DNA of 64,000 nt from Microvelia longipes (Eukaryota; Arthropoda; Insecta; Hemiptera; Veliidae), in the NCBI GenBank assembly GCA_018340805.1, contig JACMZG010001913.1, positions 11,175,066 through 11,239,065 of the forward strand. The letters are read 5' to 3'. How positions within the stretch are numbered: position 1 is the stretch's first letter; every line of letters starts with the position of its first letter. The translations under genes and the position numbers were made by a program. Positions 12,695-24,784 of this stretch are shown in pieces. Below the pieces are notes generated by a model, which was not told the origin of the DNA, made no database searches, and saw nothing but the letters and a program-made list of their open reading frames with translations.

Positions 12695-13345
12695 TATTCG
12701 CGAATCAAAGAGATAGTTATAAGGTTGGCAATACTAGTGGCAGGAAAACGAAAGGGTGATCAAATTTTTTTTATCATAGGGTTAGCATGGGAGCCGAATC
12801 AGGCTCTTCTCGCTACAGATTTGGACTTGGACGATTCACCCCAGAAATAATAAAACCTGAACGGATAATTTAAGCAAACATTTTACAAAAAAAGTAAATT
12901 TAGTGAGTTATTAATTATTTTAGAGAGTAAAAACTTAATTAAAAATTAATAAATTAAAACACCATTATGGTGAAAATCAGCTTGTTATCAGTTAATTTAA
13001 ATACCTGTTACAATAATTTAAACAATTTAATGCCATAAAAAGGTAAATTTGTGAAAACTATTTTTTTGAACATAACAATTGAATTAACAATAAATAAAAT
13101 AAAACACTATATTGTGATTATCACCTTCTTATAACTGGATTTAAATACTCATGACAACCCATTACACCCATATTTTTAAATGAAATAGTGATTCAACTAT
13201 TTTCATTTGCCCTAAAATTAATTGAATCAAAGCACTTTGAGAAAATATTTAAAGAAATAATTGTCAAAAATAAGAAAAAAAAACCCATAAGGACTTTAAC
13301 AATGATCACCCTTTCGTTATCAATTTCTAGAAGGTCCCTTGGCAA
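12695..13345 (+). mobile_element. Family D element, shorter copy
   Basis: Flanked by an inverted motif AACGAAAGGGTGATC near 12747 and its complement GATCACCCTTTCGTT near 13304. It shares the order of blocks (GTTATAAGGTTGGCAATAC, GGTTAGCATGGGAG, CCCAGAAATAATAAAACCTG, AACACCATTA, AAAACACTATATTG) with the two copies in INTS5 intron 9. It lacks about 190 bases present in those copies (the TTCTTCTTTTATTTCTTTAT region). No transposase. Confidence 0.7.
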
Positions 13346-13489
13346 TCTAGAAGGTCATGACGAGGCAGGTTATATTACTAGAACACTAATTTTGTTTAAG
13401 ACAACCCCATGGTAGTAGATAGGCACTGCTGTTTATGTACTTAACTTAATGTAAGCATTAACAAAGTAAAATATTATTTAAAACCACAA

Positions 13490-13830
13490 TACATGTACTC
13501 ATAAATGTTATAAATGTACTCTGATGATGACGACTAATTAATAATTGAAACCGGTCACTTATCTTTTTTATGTATTGTGGTTTGGCAATTAAATATTTTT
13601 ATTATTTAAAAATATTTAAATGTCCATACATGGTTAATATTTAATATACTTGAGTTAAAAAAAAATTTAATTGTCAAAACACAATACATAAAAAAGAAAA
13701 CCGACCGTTTTCAATTATTAATTAGTCATCGTCAGAGTACATTAATAAACCGAGTACAGTTTATAAATGTATTGTGGATTGACACTTAAATATATTTTTT
13801 TTAAACTCAAGTGTATTAAATATTAACCAT
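13490..13830. mobile_element. Foldback with hammerhead-like cores
   Basis: Arms of about 130 bases: CTGATGATGACGACTAATTA..ATTGAAACCGGTC at 13521-13557, and on the minus strand CTGACGATGACTAATTAATA then ATTGAAAACGGTC at 13735-13703. Each arm continues into AAAAAAGATAAG/TATGTATTGTG-type sequence. The variable base in CTGANGA differs between the arms (T and C). Confidence 0.65.
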
Positions 13831-15449
13831 GTTTAACATATACCACAAAATCTCTGTCGAAACAACTAATGATATATGTAATAGATAATAAGGTATAGAA
13901 TAGGTGTTTAATTTTTTAAAATTGCTTAAGGGAGTTCTTTCGTGGATCTATTTTAGTTTTATGTTGTTCAATTATGGTATGTATTGTTAACACGCTAAAA
14001 AGAAAATAAAATGGCCGTTTTACCTTCTGGAATGAAATGCTAAAAATTGTGTTGTTGTAAATTATTTAATAACTGTAAAGAAATAGATACGTGAGGGATT
14101 TCTTAAAATGTTTTTTCTTCTATTTTTCAACTCTTTTAAGATTGGACAGTTAATTTATTGTCATTTCCAGTTAAATTGTTAACTATCGAGTGATCTGTAA
14201 CTGAATTTTCACAACTGCTTCTCATTTTCTTTTAATAATTATTCAAAGACTCTTCATTACTATAAGTACTTTAATGTTATAATTAATAGATACACAATTG
14301 TGTATTGTAAAATTATGATAATAGTATATGAAGTTTTGTAAATAATTTTTTATAATTATTATATCTCAATGTCACTGTTCCCTGGAAGAGGGGGAAAGTT
14401 TGAAGTTACATATACACAACTTCAAGCACACATAGCCATGTGTTTTTCTTTAATCTATACTAAACTAAATCAATCAAAATACGAGTTATTTGGTATCAGG
14501 TAGCATTTGTAAAGATGAAGTAAAATCAATTTTAGAACAAGATTTTTACGATACACTGGAAGATACTGTTAAAGATGACTAATATAAAACACTTCAAATT
14601 CACAAGGGAATTATTAGATGAAGTTGCATTGAAACTTAAATCCACCAGTGACTGATTTTACCATTAATATTCTCTTTTGATCATTAAAACATAGATTCTT
14701 CTTCCATAAATTTTAATCGGTGATCAAGGAAACATTGAACATGGAATCATTAAAATTTAAACCTTTAAAGTTGTAAAATAAAAGACAAAACTTAAAAATA
14801 AATAAAAAGACAATATTTTGAATACTGTTGCTTAGAAAAATGTTTCTTTATAATTAGTAATTCCATTGACATTAATAAAAATACACTTTTTATTCAAAAT
14901 TAAAAAATAAGTTAAAAAAAATTGTCAGTGATCAGTGCCACTTTTATTGCAGACATGATATGGCACATTTTACTCATTTGAAAATCATACAACCAGTTTT
15001 AACAATCTGTTACTAGTGGATGTCAAAACAACTAGAGTTTAGGTAATAAACAATTACAGGTATTGATTAAAAGTAAAAAAAAATAGTTTTTAGGAAAAAT
15101 TACCAACAAGTAAGTTAGTAAAATATACTTTTCTGTTCATGAAACAATGAAGGACTAAGTTCAGTGCAATTATAAATTGTAGTTCACAGTATAGCAAAAC
15201 TTCAACCTAAAATAGTGTAGGACGTAATTCACAATAGAGTATAAAAGTATGACATACTTAGTTCGCTGTATATTAATCAGTGTAGGGCAAAATTTAAAAC
15301 AAATTAAAACTTAGTATAGGAGATAAGCATACATTCGATAGACCACAATTAACTGAAAAGTAGAGAAGTGTTGGACAAAGAAAAACCCCCTTCTACAGAA
15401 GAAATGCATAAGGAATAGTTCATAGTAATATTTTAAGGCATGACAGGAT
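13831..15449. other. Long AT-rich intergenic stretch, no gene seen
   Basis: No open frame of note, no RNA gene and no clear repeat. Confidence 0.5.
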
Positions 15450-15452
15450 ATA

Positions 15453-15495
<43 letters not shown>

Positions 15496-15564
15496 ATCAA
15501 AAACAATATAAATCGCTGTTATAATATCAATAAGTTGTAGATATTTATATATCTCCTGCCTTCA

Positions 15565-15602
<38 letters not shown>

Positions 15603-15670
15603 TATATAATATATTATATATATATATATATATATATTATAACAGCGATGTTTATTGTTTTGATCAATAA
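15450..15670. repeat. Foldback with (TA)n tracts
   Basis: Arms ATTGATCAAAAACAATATAA.. at 15492-15526 and the complement at 15635-15668 (ATAACAGCGAT..TTTTGATCAAT), each adjoining (TA)n at about 15449-15490 and 15567-15634. Confidence 0.8.
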
Positions 15671-17439
15671 CAACAAAATAAATTTCTTTTTGTAATATTT
15701 ATCAGTAAAAATATACATGAGAAGTTACATTTCAAAAATTTTAAAATAAAACAATCAAAATTACAAAAAAACTGGTGGAAGGGAAGCAACATAGTTGAGC
15801 TTGATAAACTAGTCAAACGCCCAAATTACTTAAAGCTGTTCTTCGAGCCCTCAATTAAATTCTTTAAAGTACTTGGTAATTGTTTAGTACCTACTTTAAG
15901 TTACGACAAATTTAACTAGCATTGACAATTATTATTTTTTATTTAATTCTTAAGTCTAAATAATAAAGTACATCAATTTCTACGTAAGTAATGAAAAGAG
16001 CTCATGGAATAATTGTAAAGGCCAAGAATTTTAGTGACTTCAGGTTTAACTTCAAAATATAATTCATAATAATAATTATATTATATAATAAATAAATATA
16101 TAATATAATAATTCATATAATTTGACTATGTAGTCAACATAATTGAATGATCGAGAGAATAAGAGAGGTTTCTTTAGAGCAAATACTAAAATAACTAAAA
16201 TTCCTCCTTTCTAAAGGGCAAATGCATTATGGTTCATGAGGAGGACAAACTGCTTTTTAACTTATTTCATGGTTTCAGGCAGACAAATGCATGTTTATGC
16301 ACATAAATAAACGTTTTATTACACAGATGATCGAAGGGTATAAGAAGTAAATAAGTTAAGCCACTTCTTAAACATTAAATAAGTTAATGATTTCGATAGG
16401 AATAATATCCAAGCTGTATGAACAGTCAATTATTACATGCAATATTTTATCTTAAAATAATTTAACTAATCTTATCCACGGCTCTTCATTATAAAATAAA
16501 ATTATTAATTTCTAAATCTGACAATAAGTACATCTTTAGTTAACACAGAAATATTAGAAATGTTACATCTAATTTTGACATTCAGTTAAAACCATATTTT
16601 TAAGAGAAATACATCGCTTATTTAAAATTTTTATTATTTTTCCCCCACAAAAATAAAAGGAACTTTTTTCAATGAAACTGGCAAGCTATAAAAATATAAT
16701 TAGAACTTGGGAATATTCTGTCAGAGTATTTAAACAAGCACTGTTAAATAAAATAAAAATGTAATAAGAAGTGTTAAGAAAAAATAATTACATTGTATTA
16801 ACCACAAAAAAACCACATTAATGTTGATTATACTTAATTCAGATGATGATTAAGTCCTTAAACCTATCAAATGACAAATTTCATTCAACTTTGACCTTAA
16901 AAAACAAAGAACTCTATTAACCACAGTATTGATTTCATGATAGCAAAAATGACACTAGTCAAAAGAGAGGGGTAGAAAACATGCAAAATTAAGTTGTAAT
17001 CAATAAAGATATCACTAGAACTTAGAGGTTTCATTTAACTCCTGGTTTCATCAACTTTATAAGTGCTACAATAAAGACAAACTTTTATATAATATTTTCT
17101 ATGAAACTTTAAATAAAAGTACCCATATCACCCTGTAATCATAATAATACATTAAAAACCATAAAATTAGAAGCAATGAAAGATTGAGAATCATCAAAAC
17201 TGTGGGTGATAAAGATTGAATAAAGCAATCTTTAAAAATTTAAACATCAATAATCAGTCACTAGACATTCATTCAGTTATATTAAGCAGCAATCATTTCT
17301 TTTATGTCTTTTAAGTTCTTTATAAGACTTTTAAGTTCTATATTTTTCTATAACACAAAAAAAATAAAAGGCAAAGCCTAGTGCAAGGAAACCACCTGTT
17401 TGTTGAATCTAGATAAAGTTTATATTTGAAGTTATTTCT
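15671..17439. other. AT-rich intergenic DNA, no gene seen
   Basis: Nothing recognised beyond simple AT-rich runs (for example 16060-16120). Confidence 0.5.
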
Positions 17440-18305
17440 CTTCATAACCGCAAAGAGATTTTAGTTAGATAGTAGTCAGGCACATTAATACCCCCAAAGC
17501 TCACTGAGACTTTTAAAGAGCTCTTATTTAGATGGTAGTCAGGCACATTAATGCCCCCAAAGCTCTCTGAAACTTTTATAGAGCTCTTATTTAGATGGTA
17601 GCCAGGCACATTAATGCCCCCAAAGCTCTCTGAAACTTTTATAAAGCTCCTATTTAGATGGAAGTCAGGCACATTAATACCCCCAAAGCTCTTTGAAACT
17701 TTTAAAAGCTCTTATTTAAAGTGGTAGTCAGGCACATTAATGCCCCCAAAGCTCTCTTATTTATAATGATAGTCAGGCACATTAATGCCACCAAAGCTCT
17801 CTGAAACTTTTAAAGAGCTCTTATTTAAAATGGTAGCCAGACACATTAATGCCCCCAAAGCTCTCTGAAACTTTTATAAAGCTCCTATTTAGATGGAACT
17901 CAGGCACATTAATACCCCCAAAGCTCTCTGAAACTTTTATAAAGCTCCTATTTAGATGGAACTCAGGCACATTAATACCCCCAAAGCTCTCTGAAACATT
18001 TAAAAGCTCTTTTTTAAAATGGTAGTCAGGCACATTAATGCCCCCAAAGCTCTCTTATTTATAATGATAGTCAGGCACATTAATGCCTCCAAAGCTCTCT
18101 GAAACTTTTAAAGAGCTCTTATTTAAAATGGTAGTCAGGCACATTAATGCCTCCAAAGCTCTCTGAAACTTTTAAAGAACTCTTATTTAAAATGGTAGTC
18201 AGGCACATTAATGCCCCCAAAGCTCTCTGAAACTTTTAAAGAGCTCTTATTTAAAATGGTAGTCAGGCACATTAATGCCCCAAAGCTCTCTGAAACGTAT
18301 AGAGT
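17440..18305. repeat. Minisatellite, 14 copies of a unit of about 64 bases
   Basis: CAGGCACATTAATGCCCCCA, AAGCTCTCTGAAACTTTTA, AAGAGCTCTTATTTA recurs 14 times. Two units are shortened to about 46 bases at equivalent positions (17736-17781 and 18033-18079), suggesting an internal block duplication. Several units are near 66 or 60 bases, both divisible by three, so minus-strand frames stay open and read as short peptide repeats. There is no sign of a gene. Confidence 0.9.
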
Positions 18306-21300
18306 TATAATTTGGATAGTCAACAAGGACCATTTCCTCTCGCCCTTTTATCTTTCCAATATTAACTCATATAAAAAAATCTGATGAAAATTTGTTAAAA
18401 AATAGTAAATAATATGAAATTGTTATAATTATTAAGATAAAATAATTATTCATAAATGTTATTATTTGGCAATGGGAATACAAGATAAGACTTCAAACGG
18501 GGTTATTTTAGACTGCATCTCATTAAACAATCTTATTTTTAAAACACACTTCAAATTTTTTTAAATTTAAAACTCTAACAAAATATAGAGTTCTAAATCT
18601 ATCATGTAAAATCTAAAACATCTGTTCGAGGTATGACTTTAAAATTATACATGTAAAACTCATAAATGGCATATAATAATACGTTCAAGTAGATCAGAAG
18701 TTATATATTATTATTTTTTTAAGAAATTGTTCAAAGAATTTTTTTATGCAAAGATTTAATATTTTTATATTTTATTTTTTAATATTTTTCAGTTATTTTT
18801 TTTTAAAATAACAGTGCTTGAAAAATTACTCTTCTTAAGTTAATATTCATTGTACGGTACCATAATAAAGTGTATATTTTTCTATCAAAGAAAAAGTAAA
18901 CACCTATAGTAGGTATGTACTTGTAGACCATAGAGTATGTAAGTTGAATGACAAATACTTTTTTTCCTTTTTCTTTAACAAATTACAACAAAAATATATT
19001 GAAACGTTTTTCAGCTTATTCAATTTACACTTTATGTCTATTATTAATAAATAAGACTGAAGCAAACAAAAATAAAATTAAGTAAAAAAAATCAGGAATG
19101 ATAAATTAATTACCAAGAGTCGTAAAATTTCAGTTCTTTCTCAAAGTAAAACAATAACGAGTACTTAAAAATTTCTTATCAACGATAAGTTTTTTTAAAC
19201 AGATTATGAATTTAAATTAGTTGTTTTAAATTTACAATGACTAAATTTTCAATGACGACAAAATTATAAGGAAACCCAAATAATTCTTTACGCCTTTTAA
19301 ATATTTAAAAAATGATAAGGTTTTAGTTTTGAAATCTTGTTTGTTCCATTTAATTTAGCATAAAAACTAGTATTTATATTATGATGTAAAAACTACTGGT
19401 TTTATGATAGCAATAGCTTGAAGCTTTTTCGTTGTTAGACATGTAATTGTTTATAAAAATTAGAACCAATTAATTATAATTTTACTCGAGACACTTAAAT
19501 AAAGAATTAAAATAACAAAAGATTTGCACGTCATTTATACCACTTAAAATTATTAGTACAAGTAGTTTGTTATTAATAAGTGATTAAAAGCTACGTACGT
19601 CAATAATTAGCATCAATTATGCTTTAAATTAAAAATATCTTATTTTACATAAATAAATTCTTTAAAAAAATTATTAGAATACATTTATATTTGTAATTAA
19701 TATTCTCGTCTCACATAAAAGTCTTTTAGAAAACTTATTTGTCAACGAGACAACAATTGACATACATAGCTGTTAAAATACTTTAGCAAGAGATGAAGTA
19801 TAATTAAGAACTAGCAGAATAAGTAGGCTGTTAGAATTTTAGGTGTTAAAATCTTTTTTTGGAAAAATTTACAGCTATGCATATTGATAATTAACTTGAA
19901 CCCTAATACATAAAACTAATAAAATACAAACATATTTTCAATATATAAAACTTTAATCATATTCTTTCAATGAAATAAAATTAGGTGTTTTTAAACAGTC
20001 TTAATCTCAAAGTTTATCATAGCAGTTAATGGCAATCATAGCTGTCAATTTATTTCTCACAGTAAACATATACAGGCTGGAACATTTCAAATGCACCAAT
20101 ATATTAAATTCTTGAAAATATGAGAAAAATATTGTCCTAGACTTTTAAAAATACCGCCCCAGCAAATTAACTTTTGTGAGTTCACTTTACCATTTTTATT
20201 TTGGTAAATATAACCCAAATATTAAATTAATAATAATAAATTAGGGTATACCATACTATTGCTTATTTTAAAACCTGCATTGAATCCCTAAGATATTTGA
20301 TCTTATTGAATCCTAAGATATTCAAATTAATATCAGCATATTCCGATAATTTTCTATTGAGCTATTGTTTGACACATAATAATGATGTTTTTTCAAAACC
20401 ACAAGTTTATTTTTTTTTGTATTACAACTACAACAAGAGTGTATCCAGTGATATTGCTGAAATTAATTTTTACCAGTAAGTCATGACAAAAGAAACAGTC
20501 CAGCGACTGCACTTTCAGGCTTGGACACAAAAAATCCACAAGTGAGAAATATTTTGAAAAAAACTCTCTATTAAATGTCAAACAATAGCTTTATGAAAAA
20601 TGACCAGAATATGGGGATATTAATATCATACTTTTTTGTCAAGGACTATGTTTTCCCTTTACTTTTAAGGATTTGGTGCATCAAAAATGTTCCACCCCAT
20701 TTTAAGTTTTAAAACTAAAATTACAGTTTATACTCACAAATAAATATGTTGCACGATTTAAGTAAAAATTTGATTAAAAATCAAAACATCTATGTCAATG
20801 CTGACAAATAAATATTTTTACAATAATTGAAATGACTAAAACATTGTTATTATGTCTCAATGGGTTGTTATGACGCATTTTAAAACCTCAAGATAATTCT
20901 TTGACAAAAATAAACACTTGTATTCTATAATTATAATTAACTGACACGTATTTTTACAACAATTTACGTTACGAGATTGGAGCGTCAAATGAATGAATCA
21001 TGATTTTAAAATACTATAATAACTCAAATAAATACCAGGTAGACGTTATTTATGTCCGAAGACACGAATCATTAAAAAATTACTACAGTAGTGAAGAAAG
21101 AGTTGTTTTGTAAAATTTTAAATCTTACATGAAAATAAATTTTAATACGAAATTTATTGTTTTTTTTTAAATTCTACATGCTGAAATGCTACTTTAACAT
21201 GTACTCAGCTAGTCTGTGCTGCTACAAGTTAATGTGCTAATAGTGGAATATTTAAAATAAAAATTATCTATCAAATATAAAATTACTACGTATAAAAATA

Positions 21301-21535
21301 TTGAAGTAGTAAAATGTGTTACAACGAAAACAGATTGCATTTTAAATAATTATTAAAGCAAATAACTAAAATATATAATAAAAAAACTCTTGGCATTTTT
21401 GTTTGCTTCAAAACAGATTATAAATATCAAATGGAACGATAAAACCGGGTTTAATAAAAATCATTAATAATTAAATTTAAAAAAAGATTAAGTCACTAAA
21501 AATTAATATAAAATAAAAGTAGAAAAAATTAATGT
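18306..21535. other. AT-rich DNA, no gene; near end probably 3' UTR of the phosphate transporter
   Basis: No coding sequence recognised. An AATAAA signal on the minus strand at 21158-21153, about 380 bases past the transporter stop codon, is a reasonable polyadenylation candidate, but such motifs are frequent in DNA this AT-rich. Confidence 0.4.
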
Positions 21536-23110
21536 TTAAATTACAAGAGGCCTAAGGCAGAAAACAGTGAGTGCACTAAGTAGGCCCGCTACAGGTACGG
21601 TGACAACCCAAGCAAATATAATATTTCTAAATAATTTCCAATCTACACCGGAACTCGATGAAGATACCCACCCGACAAACACGACAGAACCAACTTTGCA
21701 GTGAGTTGTTGATATTGGTATTCCTAACTTTGAAGCAATTAGAACTGTTAAAGCTGCTCCTATTTCAATAGTGAATCCTGTCGATGCTGTGATCTTAGTC
21801 AAATCTTCTCCGACTGTTTTAATTACACGTCTTCCCCATATCCACAAACCAAATGCTATCCCTACCCCTCCGTAGACAAGGATCAAAAGAGGAGTTTCAG
21901 ATTTTTGAAGAACATTTCCTTCAGTGTAGATCAACCACACTGCTATGAGGGGTCCGATAGCATTGCTAACATCATTGCCTCCGTGAGCAAACGATCCAAA
22001 CGTAGCTGTTAATACTTGTAAAAATGAAAACACTCTCTTGATTTCAGGTTTCTCCTCTTGATCACCAATAATATCGACTTCCATAGGCTCCAAGGGTTTT
22101 TCACGTATTAATGGCACAGCACTGCTGTTCGGTGACAATCCGTAAACAGGTGTCACTTTACCATTCACTTGTAAATTAGCATGTTTGCCATTATTAGTCG
22201 ATATGTAAATTTCACCGTTGTTGTTACCAGGTACTTCTATTATAACAGGCAAAGGTTCCACTTCCTTTTCGTCCATGATTCGAGTAGTTCGAGGGCTTCC
22301 ATCCCTCGAAGAATCAGTAGATTCACCGAAAGTGAAATGCACGTCTTCTTTCCCTTTATTTCTAAGATCTTCCACCACTCTCTGACGTTGTTTAGGTACA
22401 ACGACAAACTGAACAACTAAACCTGCAGTCAATCCAATGCCTAAACTTGCTAGAATAGCAATCCATAGTGGAATGTTATCCAAGTAGAGAAGTTTAGGGC
22501 CGTCGTGTACAATAGAAAAAACATTGACTGATAGAGTAGCCATGTAGAAAAAAGGTAGTGCTCTTAAAGCAGGCTCTAGAGGGGTTTTAGATGATAAGAT
22601 TAGACGTCTGATTACAGCGAATAAAAGTACTGATACCAATCCCGATAAAACTGGTGATACAAACCAGGATGCCACTACAGTAGCCAAGGTCTTCCAGTGG
22701 AGACCAGCCGTGCCACGACAAACTAATGAAAAGCCAACAGTGGCTCCTACAATAGAATGAGTGCCTGATATAGGTAACTTTAGGAAAGTAGCGATAATCA
22801 ACCAGATACCACTGCCAACTAAAGAACCCAGACATCCCACCATCAACTCTTTCTCATTATTCTCATAAACATTCACATCCAAAATACCTTTTCTCATAGT
22901 GTCCGATACTTTATAACCTATCAATACGGCACCAGCCATCTCGAATATAGTGGCTAGTATGCACGCTGTTCTGACAGTCAACACTTTAGAGCCGACAGAC
23001 GTGCCAAATGAATTTGCCACGTCATTGGCACCAATACCGAAAGCCAAAACAAACGCTACTATAAAACTCACCACTACCAACCACACGGCATCGATATCGT
23101 AAGGTATCAT
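21536..23110 (-). CDS. Sodium-dependent phosphate transporter, PiT/SLC20 family
   Basis: A 524-residue protein in one uninterrupted exon, expected to import inorganic phosphate with Na+ across the plasma membrane. Both PiT signatures are visible: GANDVANSFGTSVGS at residues 27-41 and HGGNDVSNAIGPL at 376-388. The paired motifs PISGTHS (113-119) and PISTTHCKVGS (465-475) mark the same internal duplication. Hydrophobic helices fill residues 8-240 and 361-520. Between them is a hydrophilic, presumably cytoplasmic loop (about 241-360) rich in charged and Ser/Asn residues. It is shorter than in vertebrate SLC20A1/A2 (about 650-680 aa) because of this loop. The ATG at 23110 directly precedes the first helix, as in the family. 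No frameshift or lost motif is seen. Which of several insect paralogues this is cannot be told. Confidence 0.96.
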   Translation of the reverse strand: MIPYDIDAVWLVVVSFIVAFVLAFGIGANDVANSFGTSVGSKVLTVRTACILATIFEMAGAVLIGYKVSDTMRKGILDVNVYENNEKELMVGCLGSLVGSGIWLIIATFLKLPISGTHSIVGATVGFSLVCRGTAGLHWKTLATVVASWFVSPVLSGLVSVLLFAVIRRLILSSKTPLEPALRALPFFYMATLSVNVFSIVHDGPKLLYLDNIPLWIAILASLGIGLTAGLVVQFVVVPKQRQRVVEDLRNKGKEDVHFTFGESTDSSRDGSPRTTRIMDEKEVEPLPVIIEVPGNNNGEIYISTNNGKHANLQVNGKVTPVYGLSPNSSAVPLIREKPLEPMEVDIIGDQEEKPEIKRVFSFLQVLTATFGSFAHGGNDVSNAIGPLIAVWLIYTEGNVLQKSETPLLILVYGGVGIAFGLWIWGRRVIKTVGEDLTKITASTGFTIEIGAALTVLIASKLGIPISTTHCKVGSVVFVGWVSSSSSGVDWKLFRNIIFAWVVTVPVAGLLSALTVFCLRPLVI

Positions 23111-23596
23111 TGTGGATTTACTTAAAATATAACACTTACGTTAAATTATTAAATAACCTAATAAGAGTTAACAATAACAATTAGTTAATTCTACTTTTAT
23201 CTTAGAAATAATCCCAAAACTTAATAAGTAACTAAAAAATTAAAATAGAACAGGGGAGTTATAAGTAAATAAAATTAAAATTAATCACAGCCCACAAATT
23301 ACTTTGGCTAAATAAGCTAACATAAACTTAACATAGTCAATATAAATTATAACAGAACAGAATGGAGAAAATAAAAGACAATATAAAGGTCAGATAATCT
23401 ATTGAAATTAAATTTAGAACTGAGACCAGGGAACGATGAGCCGAAAAATCAAACGTGGAGAAAAAACGGGAAAAATAAATTTTAAAAAATACGTATTGAA
23501 ATAAATAAAACTAAAGTAAATCCGGGAAGGGTAAATGAGGATGCAAATGTTACAATAATTGAATTGAGTCTTTTCTTGACGTGTGCCGAGGGCACG

Positions 23597-23604
23597 TATT
23601 TATA
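23597..23604 (-). promoter_or_regulatory. Candidate TATA box for the phosphate transporter
   Basis: TATAAATA on the minus strand, about 490 bases upstream of the ATG, with GC-richer sequence after it. It could drive a short 5' UTR form. It may equally be chance within a longer 5' UTR (see 24100-24330). Confidence 0.3.
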
Positions 23605-23865
23605 GAATGGAGGTAGGGCCATGGCGGCGGGCCGACACAAATTCGACCTTTGGCGACAAGGTAGTGGAAAATGAGAAAATTTGAGACGAAAAATGAAAAC
23701 CTGGTAACGCTTGTCCGCCCTCGACCAAGGGTGAAGTCTGCGAGTCCTCAGTCGATGTGATAAGAATTGATAACTGGATGGAGAGAAGTTCTCGACGTAC
23801 CACGAGGTTTGACTACACTACAAGATGGATACTGCGTTCACTTTGCCTGCCGGTTACAAGTAACT

Positions 23866-23981
23866 CTGCACAGAACAAATAGAATGGTATTAATCACTCA
23901 CCACGTTCATCCAATCTAGTTATATTGCTGACGACGAAATTTTCAATATTCTAAAAAGGTTGCACAAGTTGGAAAACCTAC
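23866..23981 (-). other. Candidate 5' UTR intron of the phosphate transporter
   Basis: On the minus strand GG|GTAGGT at 23981 and a pyrimidine-rich acceptor TATTTGTTCTGTGCAG|AG ending at 23866 would define a 116-base intron upstream of the coding exon. Inferred from splice-site shape only. Confidence 0.3.
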
Positions 23982-24099
23982 CCGAAGTGAAATGAGACAC
24001 GCTCTCAACGATGCCCTTGACTCGACTGAACCCGACTGCACGGAGCACCCGGCTCTTTCGTGAATTTTCGCGATAATTCGTGGCGCCTTCGATTTAGGG

Positions 24100-24330
24100 G
24101 AGGGTGAGGGAAAACCCCCATAGAGTCTAGAAGTCGATAGAGAGTGTAGAGAAGCTAGGTCGGAGGAGGAGTGTATTTAACACGTAGTAGAACTATCTGG
24201 ATTTGCGTCATTTCAGCACTCCTCATCTATTGTATGCTCCAACATTAGAAACTCCATGCTCTAGAATCGCTCTTATTGGTCGGTATTTTACACCCTTATT
24301 TTTTATACTTGCTTTGATTGGCTCGACCAT
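24100..24330 (-). promoter_or_regulatory. Candidate promoter region of the phosphate transporter
   Basis: Within a locally GC-richer region there are two CCAAT boxes on the minus strand (GACCAAT at 24281-24275, GAGCCAAT at 24324-24317) and a TTAAATA element at 24180-24174. They are ordered as expected for transcription toward the transporter. CpG-containing sequence (CGCGATAATTCGTGGCGCC) follows at about 24065-24087. A head-to-head promoter shared with INTS5 is possible but not shown. Confidence 0.4.
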
Positions 24331-24784
24331 ACACGCTTCAACATAACCTCCTAAATGTGACCTTGACCTGAATTGTGTACTTAATTAATACACCTTCATG
24401 AAATAAATGCTCATGATTGCAAGTGATGTAAATTAAACACTAATTTATCTTTTTCAAACATGTCTCCGGTTTTAAGTACACATATGTACAATAAATAAAA
24501 CCCAAGCAGTAACATTATGCTTAATTATTTCCATTAAATAGATGTATAGGTATTTTGGCGGGAAAATAATGTTTACCCTTTTTTAATTAAAGTATTTTCA
24601 ACGCCTTCTAATAAAAGGAATGTTAAAAATGAATTGTGTTATGTTACGTTACCATAAATATCTCAAATTGATTTATTATTCATAATAATTAAAGAATTTA
24701 TTAATAGTCATAGTGTCTTTTAAATGTCTTTGTGAGTTTTTATAATTTTTTCTGACTCTCAAATACACCTAAAAATAGAAGTGT
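24331..24784. other. Intergenic, no gene seen
   Basis: AT-rich; nothing recognised. Confidence 0.5.

Noticed and set aside
13188..13415. 75-residue frame near 13.3 kb
   Set aside because: Inside family D, and not kept open in the other two copies.
17442..18033. Two short repeat-peptide frames on the minus strand
   Set aside because: They come from a minisatellite whose units are near multiples of three; no start context or conserved domain.
22181..22835. Frames on either strand within the phosphate transporter
   Set aside because: Shadows of the real minus-strand coding frame.
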